A stretch of DNA of 64,000 bases from DUML01 sp050949905 (GCA_050949905.1 JBMNGP010000006.1:124001-188000); one strand, 5' to 3'; shown: positions 54,095 through 63,902, counted from the stretch's first letter. Notes: generated by a model from the sequence alone, not told the origin. Translations and numbers: made by a program.

Positions 54095-56236
54095 TTATTT
54101 ATTTTTTTCGTTCTGGCCGTGATTTAAAGCTTCTTTGCGGGAAAGATTCAGCCTTCCTTGTTTGTCTATGCCGGTAGCTTTGACTAAAATCTCATCGCCA
54201 ATTCTAACCACATCTTCCACTTTAGCCACTCTATTGACATCCAACTGGGAGATATGAACTAAGCCATCTTTGCCGGGAAGACCCAGGACACCGGGGATCA
54301 CTTCCACAAAAGCACCGAAATCCATAATTCTTACAACTTTACCCTTATAAATTCTGCCTACCTCAATATCCTGGGTTAAAGCCCGGATTATCTCAGCAGC
54401 TTTTTCTCCCGCTTTTCCGTCAATAGCCGCTATAAATACCCGTCCATCATCTTCGATATCTATTTTTACCCCGGTTTCTTCCACAATCTTCTTAATTATC
54501 TTGCCGCCTGCCCCAATAACATCTCTTATTTTATCGGGATGGATAGTGAAAGTAATAATCCGGGGAGCATAAGGTGATATTTCTTTCCTAGGTTCAGGGA
54601 TAGCCTCCCGCATTTTATTAAGTATAAACAATCTGGCGGCTTTAGCTTGCTCCAAAGCTTTGGCGAGTATTTCCCTGTCAACGCCTTTAATTTTAATATC
54701 CATTTGCAGTGCTGTTATCCCTTGAACTGTACCGCCGACTTTAAAGTCCATATCGCCGTCATGGTCTTCTAAACCTTGAATATCTGTCAATATGGCAATG
54801 TGCTCGTCTTCTTGAATAAGGCCCATCGCTATTCCGGCCACAGGAGCTTTAATCGGCACCCCGGCATCCATCAAAGCCAGCGTACTGCCGCATATGGAAG
54901 CCATTGAACTGGACCCGTTTGATTCCAAGACCTCAGATACTAATCTTATAGTATAGGGAAACTCATCTTCATTAGGGATCACCGGTAGAAGTGCCCGTTC
55001 AGCAAGAGCACCATGGCCGATCTCCCGTCTGCCTGGGCCTCTCATAGGGCGGACTTCACCGACACTGAACGGTGGGAAGTTATAATGATGCATATAGCGT
55101 TTGGATTCTTCCAATCCTAAACCATCGATTATCTGTTCGTCACCGACAGCTCCTAAAGTTGCAACCGTCAAAACTTGAGTTTGTCCGCGGGTAAATAAGG
55201 CACTGCCGTGCGTCCTTGGCAGGCGGCCTAACTCTATACTGATCTTTCTAATTTCATCCATAGCCCGGCCATCCGGACGGATATGCTCAACTGTAATTAG
55301 CCGCCGTACTATTTTATGAACTAAACCATCAATGATTTTGGCCACTAAATCCAACTGTTCAGGGAATTCTTCAGCAAAGAACTCTAAGGCTTCTTGGGTC
55401 ACTTGTTCTATTGCTTCCTGCCTGGCTAACTTTTCTTCGGTTCTGACCGCTTGATCAAGCTTGGCATAAGACCATTCGGTTACTCGCTCTACTATCTCAC
55501 TAGGTATTTCATCCTTAAGAACTTCCCTTTTAGGTTTGGCTAAGCCGACTTGTAAAGCTTCTTCCCGGAAAGACTCCGTAAATTCGGCAATCTTTTTAAT
55601 TTCTTGGTGCCCAAACATAATTGCTTCCAGCATTTGTTCTTCCGGCACTTCCTGAGCACCGGCTTCCACCATCATAATCGCATCTTTGGTGCCGGCCACA
55701 GTTAAATGCATTTTACTGTGGGCTGATTGTTCTACCGTAGGATTAATAACATATTCTCCGTCTACCAAACCTACAATAACAGCTGCTATGGGGCCTTCAA
55801 ACGGAATATCGGAAATAGTCAGTGCAGCCGAAGCAGCGTTGATTGCGGATACATCGGTCGGACAGTCCTGATCAACGGACATGATCATAGCTGTAACTTG
55901 AGTATCATTTTTATATCCTTCCGGAAAAAGAGGTCTGATCGGCCTGTCAATTAACCTTGCTGTGAGAGTTGCTTTCTCACTGGGACGGCCTTCTCTCTTA
56001 ATAAATCCTCCGGGAATTTTCCCTACAGCGTAAAACCGTTCTTCCACATCTACCGTCAAGGGGAAAAAATCGATGCCTTCACGCGGTTGGGAGCTGCTGG
56101 TAGCAAATGCTGATACTACCGTATCCCCATACCTGAGGAAAATAGCCCCACCTGCCTGCCGGCCTATAGTTCCGGTTTCAAAAGATAGTTTCCTTCCTCC
56201 TACATATAAAGATCGTTCTAAGACTTCTTGAATCAC
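54095..56236 (-). CDS. pnp: Polynucleotide phosphorylase
   Basis: A 713-residue 3'-5' phosphorolytic exoribonuclease. Two RNase PH domains (GGAIFLRYGDTVVSAFATSS; RTHGSALFTRGQTQVLTVATLG ... DHDGDMDFKVGGT) flank an all-alpha domain. Then come a KH domain (DKIRDVIGAGGKIIKKIVEETG) and an S1 domain (GRIYKGKVVRIMDFGAFVEVIPG). The GTG start has AGGAGG 7 nt upstream. It is downstream of rpsO, the conserved rpsO-pnp order, with a terminator-like hairpin between. Confidence 0.96.
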   Translation of the reverse strand: MIQEVLERSLYVGGRKLSFETGTIGRQAGGAIFLRYGDTVVSAFATSSSQPREGIDFFPLTVDVEERFYAVGKIPGGFIKREGRPSEKATLTARLIDRPIRPLFPEGYKNDTQVTAMIMSVDQDCPTDVSAINAASAALTISDIPFEGPIAAVIVGLVDGEYVINPTVEQSAHSKMHLTVAGTKDAIMMVEAGAQEVPEEQMLEAIMFGHQEIKKIAEFTESFREEALQVGLAKPKREVLKDEIPSEIVERVTEWSYAKLDQAVRTEEKLARQEAIEQVTQEALEFFAEEFPEQLDLVAKIIDGLVHKIVRRLITVEHIRPDGRAMDEIRKISIELGRLPRTHGSALFTRGQTQVLTVATLGAVGDEQIIDGLGLEESKRYMHHYNFPPFSVGEVRPMRGPGRREIGHGALAERALLPVIPNEDEFPYTIRLVSEVLESNGSSSMASICGSTLALMDAGVPIKAPVAGIAMGLIQEDEHIAILTDIQGLEDHDGDMDFKVGGTVQGITALQMDIKIKGVDREILAKALEQAKAARLFILNKMREAIPEPRKEISPYAPRIITFTIHPDKIRDVIGAGGKIIKKIVEETGVKIDIEDDGRVFIAAIDGKAGEKAAEIIRALTQDIEVGRIYKGKVVRIMDFGAFVEVIPGVLGLPGKDGLVHISQLDVNRVAKVEDVVRIGDEILVKATGIDKQGRLNLSRKEALNHGQNEKNK

Positions 56237-56401
56237 AATGAAACCTCCTTAAATACACTTTCTTTTCTTGCTAATAATTAATCTGTTAAACTTTCGACAT
56301 ATTCTATATTATTTCCTGCCAAGGGTGAAATAAATCGGTTTAAGAGATCTTATATCACGTTCTGCCAATGAATCTCTGAGATAATAAATAAAACTATGAT
56401 A

Positions 56402-56425
56402 AAGGAGCGAATGATTTCGCTCCTT
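56402..56425 (-). terminator. Terminator between rpsO and pnp
   Basis: AAGGAGCGAA / TTCGCTCCTT, a perfect 10-bp stem with a 4-nt loop, 34 bp after the rpsO stop, with a moderately U-rich tail (TATCATAGTTTTATTT). In other bacteria the rpsO-pnp gap holds an attenuator and RNase III sites. Confidence 0.75.
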
Positions 56426-56459
56426 ATACCGGCTGTTTCAATATCTTTTTGACTAAGGC

Positions 56460-56726
56460 TTAACGGCGTAAACCAAGATCAGTAATAATCTTGCGATAAC
56501 GGTTAAAATCTGTTTTCTTAAGATAATCGAGAAGAGCACGCCTCTGACCAATTAATTTAAAAAGGCCTCGCCTGGAATGATGGTCTTTTTTATGAGTTTT
56601 AAAATGTTCAGTCAATTCATTGATTCTAGTAGTTAGTAGAGCAATTTGGACTTCCGGTGAGCCAGTGTCACCATCATGCTGTTGAAACTTAGCAATAATC
56701 TCTTTCTTTTTCTCTGGTGTAAGCAT
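56460..56726 (-). CDS. rpsO: 30S ribosomal protein S15
   Basis: An 88-residue primary 16S binder at the central-domain three-way junction. Recognised by MLTPEKKKEIIAKFQQHDGDTGSPEVQIALLT, HFKTHKKDHHSRRGLFKLIGQRRALLDYLKK and the C-terminal YRKIITDLGLRR. Complete. The 150-bp upstream region (56727-56877) contains partly complementary segments (ACCACTG ... CAGTTGG) that could form an autoregulatory leader, but I cannot assign a known S15 leader class. Confidence 0.96.
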   Translation of the reverse strand: MLTPEKKKEIIAKFQQHDGDTGSPEVQIALLTTRINELTEHFKTHKKDHHSRRGLFKLIGQRRALLDYLKKTDFNRYRKIITDLGLRR

Positions 56727-56877
56727 TTCTAAAGCACCTCCATATTATTTAAGCGCCAACTGCCAAGTACAACGTTGGAGATTCGCTGAACCCAGTCAGT
56801 GGTTGCTGCTTTTAACGCCGGTCATTTAACCTTCGTTACTTTCGTAATTTTAACTCATTAGCTTGAGTTTGTAAAGT

Positions 56878-57819
56878 TTAAAGGTTAAGAATTATTCCCG
56901 TATTCTTCAGGATACTTATAACCTGCTCCCGATCTTTCTGAAGTTGGCTTATAATCTCAGCCGGGCAAGTGAATTTTTTTTCAGAACGTAACCTGGCTAG
57001 AAGATTAATCTTTAAAACCCGGTTATAAAGATTGCCTTGCCAAGCAAAAAAATTAACTTCAATGGTTTTTTCAGCATCCGTTAAAAAAGTAGGCCGAGTT
57101 CCGATATTCATCATTCCACCGTATTTTTGGCCGTCAATTTCCGCACTTACAGCGTATACACCGTTTTTAGGGATAAGTAAATCATCCTCAACTTGCAGAT
57201 TTGCCGTAGGAAAACCCAGTTTTCTTCCCCGCCCATCTCCATGAACTACCAAACCGGAAATACTTGGCGAACGCCCCAACATCTTTTGAGCTGAAGCAAT
57301 TTCCCCATTCATGAGATATTTTCTGATTTCAGTTGAAGAGATAACTTTATCTCCCAGTTTCTGGGCTTGAATCACACTCACACCGAAACCGAACTCTTTA
57401 CCTAAGGCTATGAGGTCAGCGGGGGAACCCTGACCCTTATAGCCAAAGGAATAATTAAAACCAACAACTACGTGGAGCACTTTAAGCTTAAGTAAAATCT
57501 CCTGGACAAAATCCCGGGGATAGGTGTTCGCCAGTCGAGGAGTAAAGGGCAAAAGGTAAACGATGTTCACTCCTAATTTCTCAAAAATCTTTTGTCTTTC
57601 CTTTGATCCTGTTAAAAGCTGGAGTTTTCTTTCCGGATGAAGTACTTTTAGAGGATGAGGATCAAAAAGAAGGACTGATAGACCGACCTTGAGACTCCTA
57701 GCTTGTTCTAAACCGCATCTCAGCAATTTTTGATGGCCGAGATGAACTCCGTCAAAGTTCCCCAGGGCGATCACTGTAGGCTTAAAAGTCAGCCCCGGTG
57801 TTAGTGTGCATAGTTCCAA
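56878..57819 (-). CDS. ribF: Bifunctional riboflavin kinase/FAD synthetase
   Basis: Makes FMN and FAD from riboflavin. The N-terminal adenylyltransferase has ALGNFDGVHLGHQKLL and the loop DPHPLKVLHP; the C-terminal kinase has VVHGDGRGRKLGFPTANLQ and GMMNIGTRPTF. 313 residues, normal. The start is TTG behind GGAGG. It is between truB and rpsO, the common order. Confidence 0.95.
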   Translation of the reverse strand: MELCTLTPGLTFKPTVIALGNFDGVHLGHQKLLRCGLEQARSLKVGLSVLLFDPHPLKVLHPERKLQLLTGSKERQKIFEKLGVNIVYLLPFTPRLANTYPRDFVQEILLKLKVLHVVVGFNYSFGYKGQGSPADLIALGKEFGFGVSVIQAQKLGDKVISSTEIRKYLMNGEIASAQKMLGRSPSISGLVVHGDGRGRKLGFPTANLQVEDDLLIPKNGVYAVSAEIDGQKYGGMMNIGTRPTFLTDAEKTIEVNFFAWQGNLYNRVLKINLLARLRSEKKFTCPAEIISQLQKDREQVISILKNTGIILNL

Positions 57820-57919
57820 ACCTGAATTCCTCCTATTTTAAGGCTTACGCAAATTTTAAGTCATTCTTCAATAGGCTTTATCTATCTAGAAACAAAATGT
57901 TGCCATGTAAATCAATTGA

Positions 57920-58804
57920 TTAAAATAATACTTTATGGGGACAGAGGCTACCATTTTTCCATATTCCTATCCCCAGAAACTGCTTTTCGCAGTAGACTTT
58001 AACAATCTGTTCTTCAGCAGGTAGCACACCTCTAAGCAGCGCACCGGCTGTGGAAAGGCCATTTCTAAAGGCAGTTAAACGGCTGGGTGGAATACTTACC
58101 TCCGACAGATTTAGCCCCCATGCCACATTTAAGAGAAAACTTATATCGCCTTTGGCCAACAGTCCTTCGATTTCCTCCAGTGTATAGGAAGAATCAAGTA
58201 AAAATTTGCCTACTCTCATCCGAAGGAGAAAGGACATATGGGCGCCACAACCTAATTCTTCGCCAATATCTTGACAAATAGTACGAATGTATGTTCCTTT
58301 CGAACACTCTATATCCAGCAGAGCCTTAGGGAATACATCTTCCTCCCAAGTAATGACTTCCAGTTTGGAGATATGTACTTGGCGTTTTTCTCGAGCAATT
58401 TCTATGCCTTGACGGGCATAGTCATATAAATGTTTACCGTCTTTACGGACTGCCGAATACATTGGCGGCAGCTGACTGATATCTCCCCTGAATTTATGGA
58501 GTACTCGCTTGAGATCTTCTGGTTTGATTTGAGGAATAACTCTCTTTAGTTCCCTGCCAAAAGCATCCTGGGTATCAGTAGTAATCCCAAAAGTGATCTC
58601 CGCTCTATAGCTTTTTTCCAGCTGGGAGTGATACTCGGCCAGTTTGGTGGCCTTTCCCACACAGATTGGGAGTACTCCCGCTGCTCCGGGATCAAGGGTA
58701 CCAATGTGGCCGGCTTTTTCTGCTTTAGTTTTTCTTTTTATCCACCTGACCACAGCAGTCGAGGTCATTCCTATTGGTTTTAAGACATTAATAATCCCGT
58801 CCAA
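57920..58804 (-). CDS. truB: tRNA pseudouridine-55 synthase
   Basis: Makes pseudouridine 55 in the T-loop of tRNAs. Signatures: GIINVLKPIGMTSTAVVRWIKR, KAGHIGTLDPGAAGVLPICVGKATKL with the catalytic Asp, TDTQDAFG and CSKGTYIRTICQDIG. 294 residues with a C-terminal PUA-like region. The TTG start (behind GAGGAGG) lies inside the end of nrnA, a 17-bp overlap. Confidence 0.95.
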   Translation of the reverse strand: MDGIINVLKPIGMTSTAVVRWIKRKTKAEKAGHIGTLDPGAAGVLPICVGKATKLAEYHSQLEKSYRAEITFGITTDTQDAFGRELKRVIPQIKPEDLKRVLHKFRGDISQLPPMYSAVRKDGKHLYDYARQGIEIAREKRQVHISKLEVITWEEDVFPKALLDIECSKGTYIRTICQDIGEELGCGAHMSFLLRMRVGKFLLDSSYTLEEIEGLLAKGDISFLLNVAWGLNLSEVSIPPSRLTAFRNGLSTAGALLRGVLPAEEQIVKVYCEKQFLGIGIWKNGSLCPHKVLF

Positions 58805-59780
58805 GCTTTAAGGCCTCCTCTAAGGCTGAAACAACTATTTTCTTGGCCTTGTCCAGCGATTGATAAATTGAGCATCCCGAAGCCCGGACATGCCCCCCGC
58901 CGCCAAACTGTGCAGCTATTTTATTAACATCCAGCCAAGAATTAGAACGGAAACTGACTTTAATCTCCTGGCTATCAATTTCTTTGAGGATTGCTGCCGC
59001 CTCAACGTTCTCAATATTCCGAGCGTAATTAACCAATCCTTCACTTAAGTTTTCTTCGGCCCCTGCTTCTGCAAAGTCTTGGCGGGAAAGAACTATGACG
59101 GCAATTGTCCCCCCTTGCAGAAGTTCAAGGTTACAGAGAGCTGTCTTTAAGAGCTTGGTCTGAGCGAGCGTCTTTTGTTCAAAAAGAATATTATTGATTG
59201 CCACAAGGTCAATACCCGTTCTAACGAGTTCAGCAGCAATCTTAAAACTCTTAGCAGTAGTATTGCTAAAGCTGAATCTGCCTGTATCCGTAATAATTGC
59301 GCTGTAAAGATTGATAGCTATTTCCTTAGTGATAGTTATACCTAGTTTTTTGATTAATTTATAAACCATTTCCCCGGCGGCAGCTGCTTGCGGATCAACC
59401 CAGTTGTATGTTCCAAAATGATCATTGGAAATATGGTGATCAATATTTAATATTTTTCTGCCTTGAAAATGGTTTTTCAAAGAGCTATAAGCGCGCTCAG
59501 CTTCCGCACAGTCAATAAAAATCAGAGTTTCAGGGAGTTCCCGAGGCAAAGTAGTATTGACTAATTCTATTCCGGGAAGAAATCTCAGATTATTGGGCAG
59601 AGGCCCGGCATTGTAGTAGGCTATTTTCTTCTGCCTGCTTTCTAAAGCCATCCCCAAGGCAAGCATGGAGCCAAGGCAATCGCCATCCGGAGATATATGG
59701 GAGAAAAGTGCCGCTTCTGGCACTTTTTCTAATTCCAAGATAAGTTGTTTAAGACTTCTATTCTGGGTTTTCTTCTCCAT
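58788..59780 (-). CDS. nrnA: DHH-family oligoribonuclease/pAp phosphatase NrnA
   Basis: Degrades nanoRNAs and often 3'-phosphoadenosine 5'-phosphate. Motifs: SHISPDGDCLGSMLALG, LIFIDCAEAERAY, ILNIDHHISNDHFGTYNWVDP (DHH) and IITDTGRFSFSNT; the DHHA1 end has AAQFGGGGHVRASGCSI. I take the ATG at 59778-59780 (MEKKTQNRSLKQLI); a GTG four codons upstream (59792) is possible. It overlaps the end of rbfA by about 23 bp and truB by 17 bp, a tightly packed unit. Confidence 0.93.
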   Translation of the reverse strand: MEKKTQNRSLKQLILELEKVPEAALFSHISPDGDCLGSMLALGMALESRQKKIAYYNAGPLPNNLRFLPGIELVNTTLPRELPETLIFIDCAEAERAYSSLKNHFQGRKILNIDHHISNDHFGTYNWVDPQAAAAGEMVYKLIKKLGITITKEIAINLYSAIITDTGRFSFSNTTAKSFKIAAELVRTGIDLVAINNILFEQKTLAQTKLLKTALCNLELLQGGTIAVIVLSRQDFAEAGAEENLSEGLVNYARNIENVEAAAILKEIDSQEIKVSFRSNSWLDVNKIAAQFGGGGHVRASGCSIYQSLDKAKKIVVSALEEALKLGRDY

Positions 59781-60135
59781 CGCTGGAATCACCTTTCACG
59801 CTAACTTCTCGAAGCAATTTGGAGATATGAGCCCCATGTTCGATGGATTGATCGTATTTAAAAGATATTTCCGGAGTATAACGTAACCTTAATATTTTGC
59901 CCAGCTCGCTGCGGAAGTAACCTGAGGCTCTGGTTAAGACCTCCATGCTGTTTTTGACATCAGGTTCCTGGCCCATTATACTGACAAAAACTTTGGCGTA
60001 TCTTAAATCTTCTGATACTTCCACAGCTGTAACAGTTACAAAGCCTAGCCTGGGATCTTTTAAATCTTCATGAATTATTTTAGAAACCTCAACCTTTATT
60101 GCTTCTGCCAGACGGAAAGGCCTATGCTTTGCCAT
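59758..60135 (-). CDS. rbfA: Ribosome-binding factor A
   Basis: A 125-residue KH-like 30S maturation factor needed for the 16S 5' end and cold growth. It starts MAKHRPFRLAEAIKVEVSKII and has KDPRLGFVTVTAVEVSEDLRYAKVFVS. The C-terminal tail is acidic (DSSDGEENPE). ATG with GGAGGG upstream, 20 bp after infB. Confidence 0.95.
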   Translation of the reverse strand: MAKHRPFRLAEAIKVEVSKIIHEDLKDPRLGFVTVTAVEVSEDLRYAKVFVSIMGQEPDVKNSMEVLTRASGYFRSELGKILRLRYTPEISFKYDQSIEHGAHISKLLREVSVKGDSSDGEENPE

Positions 60136-60154
60136 TGCTATCCCTCCAAACCCA

Positions 60155-63100
60155 TTAGAGCTCTCTTTTTACCTCTTCCATCGTAAAAGCCTCAAAGATA
60201 TCTCCTTCTTTGATGTCATGATAATTCTTCAGACCTATACCACATTCATATCCTTCCGTAACTTCCTTAACATCATCCTTAAACCTTTTGAGGGATTCGA
60301 TTTCATTTTCACTAATAACCTTACCATCACGAATAACTCTAATTTTGGAAGAACGGTTAATTTTACCTTCAATTACATAACTCCCGGCAACACTACCGGC
60401 CTTTGGCACTTTAAAGACCTGGCGGACTTCAGCCTTACCCTGAACAACTTCTTTAAAGTCAGGATCCAGCATACCCTCCAAAGCGGCTTTGACGTCATCA
60501 ATAGCATCATAAATAACCCTGTAAAGTCGGATATCAACACCCTGAAGTTCAGCCGTAGCCTTGGTGTTAGAATCATGCCGGACATTAAACCCAATGATAA
60601 TAGCATTGGAAGCAGCAGCCAGCATAACATCTGATTCGCTGATTGTCCCTACCCCACCATGGATAATATTGACCCTGACTTCAGAAGTCGACAGTTTTTC
60701 GAGGGATTGCTTAATGGCTTCAGTCGAACCTTGGACATCGGCTTTAATAATAATATTTAATTCTTTAACTTCCCCTTCTTTGATCTTATCAAAAAGGTCA
60801 TCAAGACTGATCTTGGACTTTTGCTTAACTTCTTCTGCTTTCTTTTCGTTAATCCTGGCATCCGTAATACTACGGGCTTGTTTTTCATCCTCGACTACAT
60901 TGAATATTTCTCCGGCTAAAGGTACTTCTGACAATCCTTGAACCTCTACAGGCATCGACGGCCCAGCTTTTTTAACGCGGCGCCCTTTGTCATCAACCAT
61001 CGCTCTTATCCGTCCAAAGACTTGGCCTGCGACGATAATATCGCCAATATTTAAGGTTCCCTTAGATACCAGAACTGTAGCCACCGGGCCTTTGCCTTTG
61101 TCCAGTTTGGCTTCAATAACCGTCCCCGTAGCTTTCCTATTGGGATTGGCTTTCAGTTCTTTCATTTCAGCCACCAGGAGAATCATTTCTAAAAGGTTTT
61201 CAATATTAGTGCGGGTTTTAGCTGAAACAGGCACAGCGATAGTATCTCCGCCCCATTCTTCAACTACCAGCCCGTATTCGGTTAACTCCTGTTTAACCCG
61301 GTCAGAGTTGGCCTCCTCTTTATCAATTTTATTAATTGCTACGATGATAGGAACATCGGCAGCCTTCGCATGGTTAATAGCTTCGATTGTCTGCGGCATA
61401 ACGCCGTCATCCGCAGCAACAACTAAAACCGCTACATCAGTAACTTGAGCACCTCTGGCCCGCATAGCTGTAAAGGCTTCATGGCCTGGTGTATCAAGGA
61501 AGGTTATTTTTTGATTCTTAATTTCTACCTGATAAGCACCGATGTGCTGGGTTATTCCCCCCGCTTCCGAAGCGATAACATTTGTAGAACGAATAGCATC
61601 AAGCAAGGAAGTCTTGCCATGGTCAACATGCCCCATGACAGTGACAACCGGAGCCCGGGGTTTTAAATCTTCTTGCTTGTCTTCAATTTCCTCAATTACG
61701 GCTAAGGATTTCTCAACCTTAACCTCTACTGTAATCCCCATTTCGCCAGCCACAATGGCTGCAGTATCGGCATCGATTTCTTGATTAATAGTTGCCATTA
61801 CTCCCAGTTTCATCAGTTCTTTAATGACTTCACTGGCTTTGCGGCTCATACGTAAAGCAAGTTCTTGAATAGTCAGCGACTCTGGGATAACAATGTGTTT
61901 AGGAGCAACTTCTTTCTTCTGGTCTTTAACAGAGGATTTTTCATTTTTTCTCAAAATTGAGGTAAGATCTTTTTCGACAGTACGTTTTTTTTCATAAAGG
62001 TAATCCTTATTATCATGGGCTTTCTTTTTATCGGGTGCTTGTCTTTTAACCGGTTGTTCGGCAACCGTTAGTTCCACTGATTTGCCTTCGATTTTAATCC
62101 TTTGGGTTTGAGGACCCTTTTTATTATCCGGTCCAGGACGTCCTCCTGGTGCAGGCTTGCGGCTACCTTCATTGAAGGGACGACCTGTACCGGGAGGTCT
62201 CCTGCCATCATCTCCGGGACGTTGTCCCCCTGGAGTACGAAAATCTCCTTGGGGTCGAGGCTGAAACGGCCTATCTCCACCAATGGGTTGTCTGGCGCCG
62301 GTTGGTTTTCGCAATGCTTCAGATCTTGGGCTCTGAGGCCTTGGCCTAAACCCATCATCCATCCGTTGTCCCCGAGGACGTCCGCTTTCAGTTGAGGGGC
62401 GTCCATCGAGAGGCCTTCTCGGATCTCCCAGCGACCTTTGCTCTGGAGGACGCATTTCACCAGGCGGCCTCTTTATTTCTCCTGCTGGCCTTGAACCTGC
62501 CGGACGCATCTCTCCGGGAGGCCTTTGACCTTGTGGGCGTCTCATTTCACCAGGGGGTCTTTGACCAGGTGGTCTCATTTCACCAGGGGGCCTTTGCCCA
62601 AGTGGTCTCATTTCGCCTGGCGGCCGTTGGCCAGGTGGTCTTTTCATTTCCCCTACCGGCCTTGAACCTGCCGGAGGCATCTCTCTAGAAGGCCTTTGGC
62701 CTTGTGGGCGTCTCATTTCACCAGGGGGTCTTTGACCAGGTGGTCTCATTTCACCCGGAGGTCTTTGACCAGGTGGTCTCATTTCACCAGGAGGGCGTTG
62801 GCTAGGTGGTCTCATTTCACCCGGGGGCCGTTGGCCAGGTGGCCTCATTTCGCCCGGTGGCCGTTGGCCAGGTGGTCTCCTTGGTATTAGCTTCTGTCCT
62901 TCATCGGGGAGTTTCTTATTTTCCGGAGGCCTACCTGCTTCCTCGGAGGGCTTTTTCCTTACTTCCTGCTCAATTTGTTTTTCTCCCGATCCTGGGCTGA
63001 TACTTTCGACTTTTTCTGACCCTTTGTCTTTGACTTGTCCTGTATTGGATAAATACTTTTGTTTAACCTTAGCGGCGTCTTCCTCTGTAACAACACTAAG

Positions 63101-63199
63101 ATGATTCTTAACGCCTACACCAATATTATTCAACTGTTGAATAAGTTCTTTACTAGGGATATTTAATTCTTTTGCCAGTTCGTGAACCCGAATCGTCAC
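60155..63199 (-). CDS. infB: Translation initiation factor IF-2 with a long repeat-rich N-terminus
   Basis: A GTPase that places initiator tRNA on the 30S subunit; 1014 residues, at the long end for the family. Residues 1-50 form the IF2-N helix domain; 111-255 consist of Pro/Arg-rich 11-residue repeats (GQRPPGEMRPP and variants); a further Gly/Pro/Arg-rich stretch reaches about 365. A second IF2-N domain follows (about 435-490), then the G domain with GHVDHGKT (523-530), DTPGHEAF and NKID, and the C-terminal fMet-tRNA-binding domains. GTG start behind GGAGG. The repeat region is probably disordered. Confidence 0.96.
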   Translation of the reverse strand: MTIRVHELAKELNIPSKELIQQLNNIGVGVKNHLSVVTEEDAAKVKQKYLSNTGQVKDKGSEKVESISPGSGEKQIEQEVRKKPSEEAGRPPENKKLPDEGQKLIPRRPPGQRPPGEMRPPGQRPPGEMRPPSQRPPGEMRPPGQRPPGEMRPPGQRPPGEMRRPQGQRPSREMPPAGSRPVGEMKRPPGQRPPGEMRPLGQRPPGEMRPPGQRPPGEMRRPQGQRPPGEMRPAGSRPAGEIKRPPGEMRPPEQRSLGDPRRPLDGRPSTESGRPRGQRMDDGFRPRPQSPRSEALRKPTGARQPIGGDRPFQPRPQGDFRTPGGQRPGDDGRRPPGTGRPFNEGSRKPAPGGRPGPDNKKGPQTQRIKIEGKSVELTVAEQPVKRQAPDKKKAHDNKDYLYEKKRTVEKDLTSILRKNEKSSVKDQKKEVAPKHIVIPESLTIQELALRMSRKASEVIKELMKLGVMATINQEIDADTAAIVAGEMGITVEVKVEKSLAVIEEIEDKQEDLKPRAPVVTVMGHVDHGKTSLLDAIRSTNVIASEAGGITQHIGAYQVEIKNQKITFLDTPGHEAFTAMRARGAQVTDVAVLVVAADDGVMPQTIEAINHAKAADVPIIVAINKIDKEEANSDRVKQELTEYGLVVEEWGGDTIAVPVSAKTRTNIENLLEMILLVAEMKELKANPNRKATGTVIEAKLDKGKGPVATVLVSKGTLNIGDIIVAGQVFGRIRAMVDDKGRRVKKAGPSMPVEVQGLSEVPLAGEIFNVVEDEKQARSITDARINEKKAEEVKQKSKISLDDLFDKIKEGEVKELNIIIKADVQGSTEAIKQSLEKLSTSEVRVNIIHGGVGTISESDVMLAAASNAIIIGFNVRHDSNTKATAELQGVDIRLYRVIYDAIDDVKAALEGMLDPDFKEVVQGKAEVRQVFKVPKAGSVAGSYVIEGKINRSSKIRVIRDGKVISENEIESLKRFKDDVKEVTEGYECGIGLKNYHDIKEGDIFEAFTMEEVKREL
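62435..62869 (-). repeat. 33-bp tandem repeats in infB
   Basis: About thirteen units coding for the 11-12 residue motif GQRPPGEMRPP with variants (SQRPPGEMRPP, GQRPSREMPPA, GSRPVGEMKRPP). A larger block (GQRPPGEMRRPQ ... PAGSRP.GE.KRPP) appears twice, so a multi-unit segment was duplicated. Length polymorphism between strains is expected. Confidence 0.85.
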
Positions 63200-63333
63200 A
63201 GTGTCACCTCCAAAAAACGAGAATAAGAATATAACCTTTCAACTCCTTGTAAATCTATTTCCGAACATTCCTCTTTCTTGAGCAAAGGACATTCCCCCTA
63301 ATTAGTAATCTGGCGTGGGAAGCATATCCTTAC

Positions 63334-63639
63334 TTAGGTGGATATGCCCTTTTCTTTGAGAATAGCTTGGGCAAAACCCTTATCCATGATTAATATAGTT
63401 GATCTGGGGGAAAGTCCTAGCGCCAATCCTAATTCCTGCTTGTTTTCTTCAATCAGCACCGGTATATTAATATCTTTCGCCCATCTACTAAATTTATTAA
63501 TTGCTCCCGGAGAATCTTTAGCAATTAATAACAAGTACCCTTTTTTCTTTTTAAGCAGTGCTTCAACTTGTGATTCCCCTGAAGCTATTTGACCAGCACG
63601 TCTGGCTATACCTAATAAAGCAGAAATTTTTGGCGTCAA
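63334..63639 (-). CDS. rplGA: L7Ae-family ribosomal/K-turn protein YlxQ
   Basis: A 101-residue L7Ae/L30e-fold protein: ISALLGIARRAGQIASGESQVEALLKKKKGYLLLIAKDSP and a C-terminal hydrophobic beta strand. YlxQ proteins bind K-turn RNA. The TTG start overlaps the rnpM stop by 4 nt (TTGA). It stands between rnpM and infB in the conserved nusA-ylxR-ylxQ-infB cluster. Confidence 0.9.
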   Translation of the reverse strand: MTPKISALLGIARRAGQIASGESQVEALLKKKKGYLLLIAKDSPGAINKFSRWAKDINIPVLIEENKQELGLALGLSPRSTILIMDKGFAQAILKEKGIST

Positions 63640-63902
63640 GAAGAATTCATCTGCCTTTCAATTTCCCTTATCATTTCTTCAGGAGGTTTGATGCTGAAGG
63701 TTTTCTCAAAGCGATGCTGCTTCAACGCCTTGGCCAAACACTCTTTATTGGCGCAAAGATAAGCTCCCCGCCCGTTCTTCTTGGAGGTTGGATCATATTC
63801 CAATAATCCTTCGGGTGTTTTTACAATCCTTAATAACTCTTTCTTGGGTTTCATCTCCTGACATCCTAAACACATTCTGAGCGGGATCTTGCGTACTTTC
63901 AT
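63636..63902 (-). CDS. rnpM: YlxR-family protein (RnpM, RNase P modulator)
   Basis: An 88-residue basic protein with the YlxR signature RKIPLRMCLGCQEMKPKKELLRIVKTPEG and a later GRGAYLCANKECLAKALKQHRFEKTF. The two Cys pairs (CLGC, CANKEC) fit the family. A relative in B. subtilis binds the RNase P RNA and modulates cleavage. ATG behind GGTGAAAG. Coupled to rplGA by a 4-bp overlap. Confidence 0.9.
   Translation of the reverse strand: MKVRKIPLRMCLGCQEMKPKKELLRIVKTPEGLLEYDPTSKKNGRGAYLCANKECLAKALKQHRFEKTFSIKPPEEMIREIERQMNSS

Noticed and set aside
60218..61784. Plus-strand ORFs opposite infB (up to 153 codons)
   Set aside because: They are antisense shadows of a strongly supported gene with no ribosome sites.
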